This document shows, piece by piece, positions 33,534 to 40,443 of a stretch of 64,000 nucleotides of DNA. Location: assembly GCF_017939625.1 (NCBI RefSeq), contig NZ_JAGKTC010000003.1, positions 496,001 through 560,000 of the forward strand. Reading direction: 5' to 3'. The notes beneath the pieces were generated by a model. It made no database searches, was not told the DNA's origin, and was given only the letters and a program-made list of their open reading frames with translations. Each line of letters opens with the position of its first letter. Within the stretch, counting starts at the first letter, position 1. This DNA comes from Pseudoxanthomonas helianthi. Lineage in GTDB: Bacteria > Pseudomonadota > Gammaproteobacteria > Xanthomonadales > Xanthomonadaceae. The position numbers and the translations under genes were made by a program.

Positions 33534-33565
33534 CTAGACAAAAATGTCTAGACAAGCCTGTCTAG
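33534..33565. promoter_or_regulatory. Two overlapping BlaI-type operators
   Basis: CTAGACA-AAAA-TGTCTAG at 33534-33551 and CTAGACA-AGCC-TGTCTAG at 33548-33565 are two perfect 7-bp dyads that share their central CTAG. They lie 42 nt upstream of the BlaI start. This is the size and placement expected for BlaI/MecI dimers repressing their own operon. Confidence 0.8.
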
Positions 33566-33607
33566 TTGCGATAGCGTGCCGTCATCGCCCCGAACCCCGC
33601 TTTCCCG

Positions 33608-33994
33608 ATGGCCAAGCCGCGTACCCCCAAGCCCACGCCCGCCGAACTCGAACTGCTGCGCACGCTGTGGCAGCTCGGTCCCTCCTCGGTGCGCCAGGTG
33701 CACGAAGCGCAGCAGCGCGAACGCCCCGACCTGGCCTATGCCAACGTGCTGCGGCTGATGCAGGTCATGCACGGCAAGGGCCTGCTGAAGCGCGATGAAA
33801 GCCAGCGTTCGCACGTGTACGCCGCCGCGCAGGCGCAGGGCTCGCTGCAGACGCGTTTGCTGGACGAACTGATCCACAAGGCCTTTGCCGGTTCCGGCAA
33901 GGACCTGGTGCTGGCCGCGTTGCGCAGCGACCGGGTCAGCGAGGCAGAACGCGAAGAGATCCAGCGCTTCCTCGAGGAGAACCGCGATGAATGA
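33608..33994 (+). CDS. BlaI/MecI/CopY-family transcriptional repressor
   Basis: A 128-residue winged-helix repressor. TPAELELLRTLWQLGPSSVRQVHEAQQRERPDLAYANVLRLMQVMHGKGLLKRDESQRSHVYAAA covers the DNA-binding domain; the C-terminal helices (QTRLLDELIHKAFAGSGKDLVLAALRSDRVSEAEREEI) form the dimerisation part. In BlaI/MecI systems the repressor is cut in response to the membrane peptidase encoded next door. Its stop overlaps the M56 gene by 8 nt. Two overlapping dyads sit just upstream and probably mediate autorepression. No beta-lactamase gene is in the operon, so the regulon is elsewhere or includes only this pair. Confidence 0.93.
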   Translation: MAKPRTPKPTPAELELLRTLWQLGPSSVRQVHEAQQRERPDLAYANVLRLMQVMHGKGLLKRDESQRSHVYAAAQAQGSLQTRLLDELIHKAFAGSGKDLVLAALRSDRVSEAEREEIQRFLEENRDE

Positions 33995-35909
33995 GTCGCT
34001 GTCGCTGCTGATGCCGGCGCTGGCCGGCGCCTTGCTGCATTTCCTCTGGCAGGGCGTGGTGCTCGGCCTGTTCGCCGCACTGGCGCTGGCCTTGCTGCGC
34101 AATGCGCGGCCGCAAGCGCGTTACGCCGTCGCCTGCATCGCCTTGCTGGCCTGCGTGGCATGGCCCGCGATCACTCTGCTGCAAACGCTGATGCAAGCGG
34201 GCGATGCCGCTGCCGCGAGCACGTTGGCTCGCGTCGGTCTCGACGGCACGCAAACCACGCAGGGATCGGCCACCGGTATCGATGCGGCGCTGCCGCTGCC
34301 CGCGTTCGATCCGCAGCCATGGATCGTCGTGCTGTGGGCAGCCGGCGTGTGCCTGCTCTCGCTGCGCATGGCCGGCGGACTGTTGTGGGTGCGGCGTCTG
34401 TGCCGCCAGGCGCAGGCCGAAGCCGATGCGCAATGGCAGGCCTGTGTGCAGCGCCTCGCCGCGCGCATGAGCATCGTCCGCAAGGTCGCGTTGCGCATCG
34501 GCACCGACGGCGAAGGTCCGTTGACCGCCGGCTGGTGGCGACCGGTGGTGGTGTTGCCGGCGGCGATCGTCGCGCGCATGCCGGCCGACCTGGTCGAAGC
34601 CTTGATCGCGCACGAACTGGCCCACGTCCGCCGCCACGATTACCTGGTCAACCTGCTGCAGGGCGCAGTGGAAACGCTGCTGTTCTACCACCCGGTCGTG
34701 TGGTGGCTGTCGCACCGCATCCGCATCGAACGCGAGCTGGTCGCCGACGACCTCGCCGCCGCCGCGCTGGGCGAACCGCGCCGCCTCGCCCTGGCCCTTT
34801 CCGAACTCGACCGCCACGCCGGTGCCCGGTCGCTCGCTCCCCCAACCCACTACGCGCCGGCCGCGCACGGAGGTCACCTGATGTCCCGCATCCGCCAACT
34901 CATCCGCCCCGAACGCCGCGCCATCGGCAGTGCGGTGGCCCTGCCCCTGATCGGCCTGGCTGTCGCCGGCGCCGCGTTCTACGCCCACGCCCAACTCAGC
35001 CCGGTGCAGCCGGACGCCGCGCCGCCGGCACAGGCCGCGCGACTGGCGCCTGCCGCTCCGGACACTCCTCCGGCGCCTCCGGTGGCTCCCGCCGCGCCGC
35101 TGGCCCCGCCCGCGCCCGATGCCGCCGCGCCCAAGGCGCCGTCCAAGCCGGTCAAGGTCGCCTTCCACGGTCCGCAGGACGGCTATGCGCTCGTGCGCAA
35201 GGGCGAGGAAGGTTTCAGCATGACCGGCAACAGCAGCGACGCGGACGACATCGAGGTCGCGCGCAAGGGCATGGACAGCGATTTCATCTGGTTCCGCCGC
35301 GACGGCAGGACCTGGGTGATCAGCGACGCCGACACCGTGGCCCGCGCGCGCCAGGCCTGGGCGTCGACCGATGCGCTGGGCAAGCAGATGGAAGGCCTGA
35401 GCACGCGCATGCAGCCGCACAGCGACCGGATGGAGGCGCTGGGCAAGCGCATGGAAGCGCTGCACGTCGACGACGCCTTCGCTACGCCGGAAGTGCGCGC
35501 CGCCAGCGAGCAGATGCAATCGCTGGGCGAAAAGATGGGCGAACTCGGTCAGCGCCAGGCCCTGCTGGCGATGAAGTCGATCAAGGCGTCGGGTGCGGAA
35601 CAGGAACGCCTGCAACGCGAACAGGATCAACTGAGCCGCCAGCAAGAGGCCCTGTCCCAGCAGATGGATCGGAATGCCGCGGTGCTCGACGCCGCCAGCA
35701 AGCGGATGGAAGCGCAACGCGCGCCGATGGAAGCGCTGGGCCGCGAAATGGAAGACGCCGGCAAGCCGATGGATTCGATCGGCAAGGAAATGGGTGCGCT
35801 GGGTTCGCGCATCGAACGCGAAGCCCACATCGCCGACAAGCAGGTGCGCAAGCTGATCGACGAAGCCTACGCCAGCGGCCGCGCGCAACCGGCGCCGACC
35901 CGGCGCTAA
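33987..35909 (+). CDS. M56 (BlaR1/MecR1-like) membrane metallopeptidase with novel sensor region
   Basis: A 640-residue membrane protein. Transmembrane helices lie near the N-terminus (LLMPALAGALLHFLW, VLGLFAALALALL, YAVACIALLACVAWPAITLL) and around residue 115. The zinc motif HELAH is at residues 209-213 (LIAHELAHVRRHDYL), with a further acid in RELVADDLAA. A last helix (GSAVALPLIGLAVAGAAFYAHA) leads to the periplasm. In place of the penicillin-binding sensor of BlaR1, the C-terminal 300 residues are a Pro/Ala linker, a small domain (KPVKVAFHGPQDGYALVRKGEEG...WFRRDGRTWVISD) and long Met/Gln-rich helices with repeated LGKxMExL units. It likely senses some envelope signal and triggers cleavage of the BlaI partner. 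Confidence 0.88.
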   Translation: MNESLSLLMPALAGALLHFLWQGVVLGLFAALALALLRNARPQARYAVACIALLACVAWPAITLLQTLMQAGDAAAASTLARVGLDGTQTTQGSATGIDAALPLPAFDPQPWIVVLWAAGVCLLSLRMAGGLLWVRRLCRQAQAEADAQWQACVQRLAARMSIVRKVALRIGTDGEGPLTAGWWRPVVVLPAAIVARMPADLVEALIAHELAHVRRHDYLVNLLQGAVETLLFYHPVVWWLSHRIRIERELVADDLAAAALGEPRRLALALSELDRHAGARSLAPPTHYAPAAHGGHLMSRIRQLIRPERRAIGSAVALPLIGLAVAGAAFYAHAQLSPVQPDAAPPAQAARLAPAAPDTPPAPPVAPAAPLAPPAPDAAAPKAPSKPVKVAFHGPQDGYALVRKGEEGFSMTGNSSDADDIEVARKGMDSDFIWFRRDGRTWVISDADTVARARQAWASTDALGKQMEGLSTRMQPHSDRMEALGKRMEALHVDDAFATPEVRAASEQMQSLGEKMGELGQRQALLAMKSIKASGAEQERLQREQDQLSRQQEALSQQMDRNAAVLDAASKRMEAQRAPMEALGREMEDAGKPMDSIGKEMGALGSRIEREAHIADKQVRKLIDEAYASGRAQPAPTRR

Positions 35910-35916
35910 GCGTCAA

Positions 35917-35993
35917 GGCGTGGGGCCTCCCCTCAACCCGCCCCACGCCGGCTGCCCGGGCGCTAGCGGAATGCCGCCCCGTTAGCGCCCGGG
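35917..35993. terminator. Tandem strong hairpins between convergent genes
   Basis: GGCGTGGGG/CCCCACGCC (35917-35949) and CCCGGGCGCTA/TAGCGCCCGGG (35955-35993) stand back to back between the M56 stop (35909) and the opposing stop (36001). There is no U-run, but the position suits a bidirectional transcription stop. Confidence 0.5.
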
Positions 35994-36000
35994 TGCAGCC

Positions 36001-36366
36001 TCATCGCGCATCGCGCCGTGACCATGCCTTGAACCTGCGCACCTCCTGCGGCCAGCCGCAGGCTTCGGCCACCTTGCCGGCCCAGAACCGCGCAGCCTGT
36101 TCGTCGGACACGTCGATCACGGTGAATCCGCCCACGAACTGCGGCGTGCGCACATACGGCCCGTCGCGGAAGGTCAACGTTCCGCTGGTGGCATCGGCGC
36201 AGAAGGCATCCTCGGGATCCTCTTCCAGCCCACCGGCGAACACGTAGACGCCCGCCGCCTTCATCTCGTCCACGACCGCCTTCGCCAGCGGACCGCGCGT
36301 ACCGAACCATTCCTCGGAATGCTCGCCGACCCACTGCTGGTTGAAGTAGATGAAGTACTCGCTCAT
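36001..36366 (-). CDS. YciI/DGPF-domain family protein
   Basis: A 121-residue protein of the YCII-related (DGPF) family: MSEYFIYFNQQWVGEHSEEWFGTRGPLAKAVVDEM at the start, a core AGGLEEDPEDAF, and the family's FRDGPYVRTPQFVGGFTVIDV, which contains the DGPF-like motif. These are small ferredoxin-like-fold proteins, often near sigma factors, with no settled function. GAGG lies 9 nt before the ATG at 36366. It stands alone here, upstream of the hairpin pair. Confidence 0.8.
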   Translation of the reverse strand: MSEYFIYFNQQWVGEHSEEWFGTRGPLAKAVVDEMKAAGVYVFAGGLEEDPEDAFCADATSGTLTFRDGPYVRTPQFVGGFTVIDVSDEQAARFWAGKVAEACGWPQEVRRFKAWSRRDAR

Positions 36367-36442
36367 GTCGTTTCCCTCGGCTGCGCAGCCATGATGGCCG
36401 CCCTCGCCTTCATGACGAATGGAAACCCGGCGCTTCGACACC

Positions 36443-36464
36443 GTAGGGCGGGCTCAAGCCCGCC
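36443..36464 (+). repeat. REP element overlapping the 3' end of the RAYT gene
   Basis: A perfect GTAGGGCGGGCT...AGCCCGCC palindrome. The RAYT stop codon (36454-36456) is inside its loop. Confidence 0.85.
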
Positions 36465-37077
36465 TTCCGCCAACCCGCACGACGTCGCCCACCACCCCAC
36501 CCCAATCCAGCGAATACCCACGCCGCTCCACCCACCCATGGAACGAGGAATGCGGCCAATCGGACACGCGAGCGACGTGCCCATGCTTCACCGGGTTGTA
36601 GTGGATGTAATCGACATGGCGACGCAGGTCGTTCGGATCGCGGATCAGGTGTTCCCAATAGCGCCGTTGCCAGATGGCCCGTTCGCGCCGCGACACGCGG
36701 TAGGCGGAACGGCGTTCGGTCGCGGGGAGCCGCCGCGAGAATCCCGCCTTGATCTGCGCCCAACGATTGGCGTTATCGGCGTCGCCGTCCGGCAATCTCC
36801 ACACGCAATGCAGGTGGTCCGGCAGGATCACCCAGGCCAGCAGGATGAACGGCCGCGCCGCCTGGGCCGTGCGGAAGGCGTCGCCCAGCAATTCGATGTG
36901 CTCCAGCAGCAGCCGGCGCCGCCGTTCGAGCAGGTTGACGGTGAAGAAGTAGGTGCCGCCGGGACCCAGGCGCGACGGTAGTTCGACATGCCGGCAGCGT
37001 GCCGAGACGTGCCATGCGGCGGCGTCGGGAAAAAGCGCGGATCGGTATCGGAAAATGCCGCATCGTGGCGGTGGCAT
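36454..37077 (-). CDS. RAYT: REP-associated tyrosine transposase (IS200-like Y1 HUH family)
   Basis: A protein of up to 207 residues. The conserved RAYT part begins at about residue 38 (GPGGTYFFTVNLLERRRRLLLEHI). The HUH motif is HLH at residues 88-90 (LPDHLHCVW), and the catalytic Tyr is Y157 in VDYIHYNPVKHG, so the nuclease looks intact. WQRRYWEHLIRD is another family hallmark. RAYTs cut and join single-stranded REP palindromes with a GTAG foot and are thought to have spread them. Here the gene is flanked on both sides by such REPs (36443-36464 and 37089-37168). The first about 35 residues are not conserved in RAYTs I know, so the start at 37077 may be too far upstream. Confidence 0.92.
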   Translation of the reverse strand: MPPPRCGIFRYRSALFPDAAAWHVSARCRHVELPSRLGPGGTYFFTVNLLERRRRLLLEHIELLGDAFRTAQAARPFILLAWVILPDHLHCVWRLPDGDADNANRWAQIKAGFSRRLPATERRSAYRVSRRERAIWQRRYWEHLIRDPNDLRRHVDYIHYNPVKHGHVARVSDWPHSSFHGWVERRGYSLDWGGVVGDVVRVGGRRA

Positions 37078-37088
37078 CGCGCACCGGT

Positions 37089-37168
37089 GGCGGGCCAGGG
37101 CCCGCCCTACAACAGCGGTCTTTCGTAGGGCGGGCTCAAGCCCACCCTACGCGGGTTCAAGCCCGCCA
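37089..37168. repeat. REP pair upstream of the RAYT gene (BIME-like)
   Basis: An inverted copy (GGCGGGCC-AGGGCCCGCCCTAC) is followed 14 nt later by a direct copy starting GTAGGGCGGGCT and a truncated third. Facing REPs next to a RAYT form the typical BIME arrangement. Confidence 0.85.
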
Positions 37169-37201
37169 AATGTGGGTTGGTTCCCTGTTCGCCTCTTCTG
37201 A

Positions 37202-38551
37202 CTACGGGGTACAACCGGAACCTCGCCAAATAACCAGCCCTTGGTTGTAGTTCGCTGTTGCCACATCCTTGCAGCCATCGCCCGACAACTCACCAACAGC
37301 TATTGGCGTCATGCCGCCCCAAGTTGCGTAAGGACCGGCGGAGAGCTTCTCTTGACTCAAGGCCATATTGAGTTGTTCGAAATAGCCGATTAGGCCACCG
37401 CTACGCAGCGATATCAGGTCCTTTTTCCCATCCCCATTTAGGTCGGCTGCAATCATGGTATCGGGGATATCCGCGGTGTCGGTTGGCGCTGTCGAAGGCA
37501 GTAATTCCGGCGTGGCGGTCAGCACGCCGTTTACTTGCCGGAACAAGTAGTACTTACCTCCACTGAAGGAAGTATCGTTTCCGGCCATGACTAGATCGTC
37601 GCGACCGTCAGATCCACTGAAATCGCCGACGGCAATAGTCGTCAGACGCTGAAGACCTGCAGGCTTTTGGAAGATAGATTTAATAGGGAATTGACCTGCG
37701 CCGTCGCCAAACAAGATTTCGGCCCGCGCGGAAAGTCCCTGCCCAAAGGCAAGCACGAGATCCAACACGCCATCGCCATTGAGATCGCCACGTGCCAGTT
37801 CGACGTCCCCATCGCTCGAAGTTGGCTCCAAGTGTTGCCGTGAGTAGCTTCCGGCCTGATCGCCAAAATACAGCGTTAAACCCCATTGCGTCTGTTCACT
37901 AGTTTGGTTCTGGGACGCGATGTCCAGATGACCATCACGGTCTGCATCGACGAACACAAAGGAATCGCCCGATATCACTCCGGCGGCGTTTTCGATACGC
38001 TTGATCGAATACGCCCGATCTCGGCTCCCGTACAAAATGGACAACCCAGTACGTCGACCGACCACGATGTCTGCTATGCCGTCGGCATTCAGATCGGCCG
38101 TCGCAATCGCCGTTCTGCCGCGGACGCCGCCGCTGGCGAAAGTTTCTTCCACCAACGATGAGTAGGGAATTACCAACGGGGCTATTAGCGAGCCATTAGC
38201 GGTTTGGTGGAAAACATACAACCGCCAATCATTGCCGGGGTTATTTCCTTGATCCGCGCGGGTAGTGGCGACAATTGCGTCATCCCTCCCATCGCCATCA
38301 ATATCGGCCACGGCGACAACATCAGGCCATGTATTGGGCCAAACCGGCATCGCATACACCGTCGGGCCAGTCAGGCTGAACCCGGCAGGCGGAGGCGGAG
38401 GCGGAGGCGGAGGTGGTGGTGGTGGTGGTGGCGGTGAAATAGAAGCGGAACCACTGCTTGAACCCCCTCCGCCTCCCCCGCCACAGCTGATCAGTGCAAC
38501 TGACAACGCAGCGATGCCGGTAAGCCGCAATGCTTTGATCAATAGCGTCAT
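37202..38551 (-). CDS. VCBS/FG-GAP repeat lipoprotein with polyproline linker
   Basis: A 449-residue lipoprotein. The lipobox is ALISC with Cys about residue 23, followed by a Gly run, a Ser-rich stretch and 16 consecutive prolines. The rest is at least five FG-GAP/VCBS units with calcium-loop-like cores: VADIDGDGRDDAIVA, TADLNADGIADIVVG, FVDADRDGHLDIAS, RGDLNGDGVLDLVLA, AADLNGDGKKDLISL. These units fold into an integrin-like beta-propeller. It is probably an outer-membrane, surface-exposed binding protein. GGAAG precedes the ATG at 38551. The proline run is coded by a (GGCGGA)n-(GGT)n tract on the + strand that could slip. GC is somewhat below average. Confidence 0.85.
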   Translation of the reverse strand: MTLLIKALRLTGIAALSVALISCGGGGGGGSSSGSASISPPPPPPPPPPPPPPPPAGFSLTGPTVYAMPVWPNTWPDVVAVADIDGDGRDDAIVATTRADQGNNPGNDWRLYVFHQTANGSLIAPLVIPYSSLVEETFASGGVRGRTAIATADLNADGIADIVVGRRTGLSILYGSRDRAYSIKRIENAAGVISGDSFVFVDADRDGHLDIASQNQTSEQTQWGLTLYFGDQAGSYSRQHLEPTSSDGDVELARGDLNGDGVLDLVLAFGQGLSARAEILFGDGAGQFPIKSIFQKPAGLQRLTTIAVGDFSGSDGRDDLVMAGNDTSFSGGKYYLFRQVNGVLTATPELLPSTAPTDTADIPDTMIAADLNGDGKKDLISLRSGGLIGYFEQLNMALSQEKLSAGPYATWGGMTPIAVGELSGDGCKDVATANYNQGLVIWRGSGCTP

Positions 38552-38575
38552 CTCGATGCTTCCATACTCAGCGCT

Positions 38576-38597
38576 GTAGGGCGGACTCAAGCCTGCC
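38576..38597 (+). repeat. REP element, slightly diverged
   Basis: GTAGGGCGGACTCAAGCCTGCC: the palindrome has two compensating changes in the stem. It lies between the two lipoprotein genes. Confidence 0.75.
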
Positions 38598-38607
38598 TTA
38601 CGCAGGT

Positions 38608-40374
38608 TCATTGGACGACCATGCCGCAAGTGGCCCCGCTACAACTGCCGGATTGCACGTCCAGGATAATTGAATGACCGGCATTACCACGCGGATACGG
38701 GGTACCGCGGTTGCGCACGAACACCACAGCGTGGGCACCGGTTAGTCCCGACGGAATGATCAGGTCACCGGTGATGACATAGACCTGCATCATGCGCACG
38801 CGGTCGTCGAACTCGCGACCGACCGACCGACCGGTCTTGCTGGTGTACGCGCTCTTCCAAGCATTAACGTCACCACTGTTGCCCGGCCGCAACATTCCGG
38901 CCCGCACAGCCTCGGTCAGGCCAGCTTCGCCTGGCGAGAAGCTGCGACTGGCTGCTGGCGCCACCGCACGCATCGCAGGCGTGGCTGCGGGCATCGCAGC
39001 CGCCGGAAGACCTTGCACGGCACGCATCGCCTGCAGCCGATCCATCAACTCCAGCTTGGCCACCTGCGTGTCGAACTGCATAGCACGCAATACGGAGGAC
39101 AGCGCCTCTGGTGCAGCGGCGGCTGGTTCGACGGGTGCCAGCCGAGCGCCATCAAACGCCAAGATGCTGCGCAAAGGCGTGGCATGCACCAGACGGGTCG
39201 AAGGCAATTGTCCTGCATCCACCTTCGCCAGCGTGGCCGCTGCCGGCACGTAGAGGTAGAGCCCAGGACCACCGCTCGGTAGCCCCGTCGCAACACGCAG
39301 CAACAAAGTGTCCGGCATCCGCGTGGGCATGACGTCCATCAGGAACATGGGTTCGAAAGCCACGGTGCGGGCCTGCAGCGTGGCCAGCTGCAACTGCACG
39401 AGATTTCGTCCCCCGAAGTAGGCGTACTCGCCCATCACCGCCACGCGCGGCGACCAACCACCGACTCCGGGCATCTGGCCCTCCATCTGTAGCCGTGGCG
39501 TGCAGTCGCTGGCTTCGCAGGCGATGGACAGCAGGGCGACGCGATTGTTTCCAAGCAGGACGAAGTCGGTGGGCTTGCCGGGAACCGGGATCAAAGCTGC
39601 GAGTGCATGCTGCTGGAGCGGCAATACCGTGTCGCTGCCCGATGCGAAATCATGGAAGGTCGACTTGCCCTTGATCGAATAAACCAGACCGTGGCTTCCC
39701 GCGAAGTAGACGCGCGGAGCCTCACTGACCGTGGCCAACACTTCGCCGGTTTCCACGTCCTGCAACAGGGCGCCGCCCGGCTGAGCCCGCGCCAGCACCC
39801 GGCCGTTTGATGAAAGCTCCGAGACAACACTGTCGCCGACACGGTCGCCAACGCGCAGTACCTTGCCGTCGTTCAGGTCGACCAGTTCGTCCTTCGATCG
39901 AGTCTGCAGCAGTGCGACGCCCGCGGCGTCCGCGAACGCGGCACCGATGATGGTGTCGCTGGCGACGAGCGCGGAAGCGGCCTTGACCGGGACGGTCCGC
40001 AACGGCGGCATGCCGGCCAACAAGCCGACCCGCTGCATGCCGAGCCATTGCCGCAACTCCGCATCCGCCTGTACGAAGCAGTCGTCGTTGCCGATGCTTT
40101 TCTTAATTGATTCCTGGCTTTCGAAAACGGAAGGCTGGTAGCCCTTTCCGCACTCCAATGCGCGCAACTTCAGCTGCGCGCCATAGCTGGCCTCAAGTGC
40201 CTGCCTGCGCTCCGCCGGAAGCGACTGGATGGCCGTGTCGAATGCGGCCTTGGCGGCCTCGACGTCCTTGCCGACCGGGAAGGCCTTGGCAATCCGGTCT
40301 TCCGCGCTACCACAACCCGCAAGCAACGCTCCGCACACCACCAAAAGCGCAACGCTGCGCCATGCATCCTTCAT
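38608..40374 (-). CDS. Lipoprotein of unknown function, probable beta-propeller
   Basis: A 588-residue lipoprotein with lipobox LLAGC (Cys about residue 21). A helical N-terminal region (AAKAAFDTAIQSLPAERRQALEASYG) is followed by a long beta-rich part with propeller-like repeating units (ALVASDTIIGAAFADAAGVALLQTRS, VYFAGSHGLVYSIKG, YAYFGGRNLVQLQL). A C-terminal domain begins near residue 490 (FSPGEAGLTEAVRAGML), with Cys residues in SGSCSGATCGM. No known motif fixes a function. GGAGG lies 6 nt before the ATG at 40374. It is 69 nt downstream of icmF, separated from the FG-GAP gene by a REP. Confidence 0.72.
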   Translation of the reverse strand: MKDAWRSVALLVVCGALLAGCGSAEDRIAKAFPVGKDVEAAKAAFDTAIQSLPAERRQALEASYGAQLKLRALECGKGYQPSVFESQESIKKSIGNDDCFVQADAELRQWLGMQRVGLLAGMPPLRTVPVKAASALVASDTIIGAAFADAAGVALLQTRSKDELVDLNDGKVLRVGDRVGDSVVSELSSNGRVLARAQPGGALLQDVETGEVLATVSEAPRVYFAGSHGLVYSIKGKSTFHDFASGSDTVLPLQQHALAALIPVPGKPTDFVLLGNNRVALLSIACEASDCTPRLQMEGQMPGVGGWSPRVAVMGEYAYFGGRNLVQLQLATLQARTVAFEPMFLMDVMPTRMPDTLLLRVATGLPSGGPGLYLYVPAAATLAKVDAGQLPSTRLVHATPLRSILAFDGARLAPVEPAAAAPEALSSVLRAMQFDTQVAKLELMDRLQAMRAVQGLPAAAMPAATPAMRAVAPAASRSFSPGEAGLTEAVRAGMLRPGNSGDVNAWKSAYTSKTGRSVGREFDDRVRMMQVYVITGDLIIPSGLTGAHAVVFVRNRGTPYPRGNAGHSIILDVQSGSCSGATCGMVVQ

Positions 40375-40443
40375 GGTGATCCTCCCCCTATCATACCCAC
40401 CTATCGCGACGCGGCGAGCCGGACGCAAAGGTGGGCAGGTCCA

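Noticed and set aside
36454-37077. Treating the RAYT gene as a complete IS200/IS605 insertion
   Set aside because: No element ends or TnpB are present; the flanking palindromes and sequence hallmarks fit a domesticated RAYT instead.
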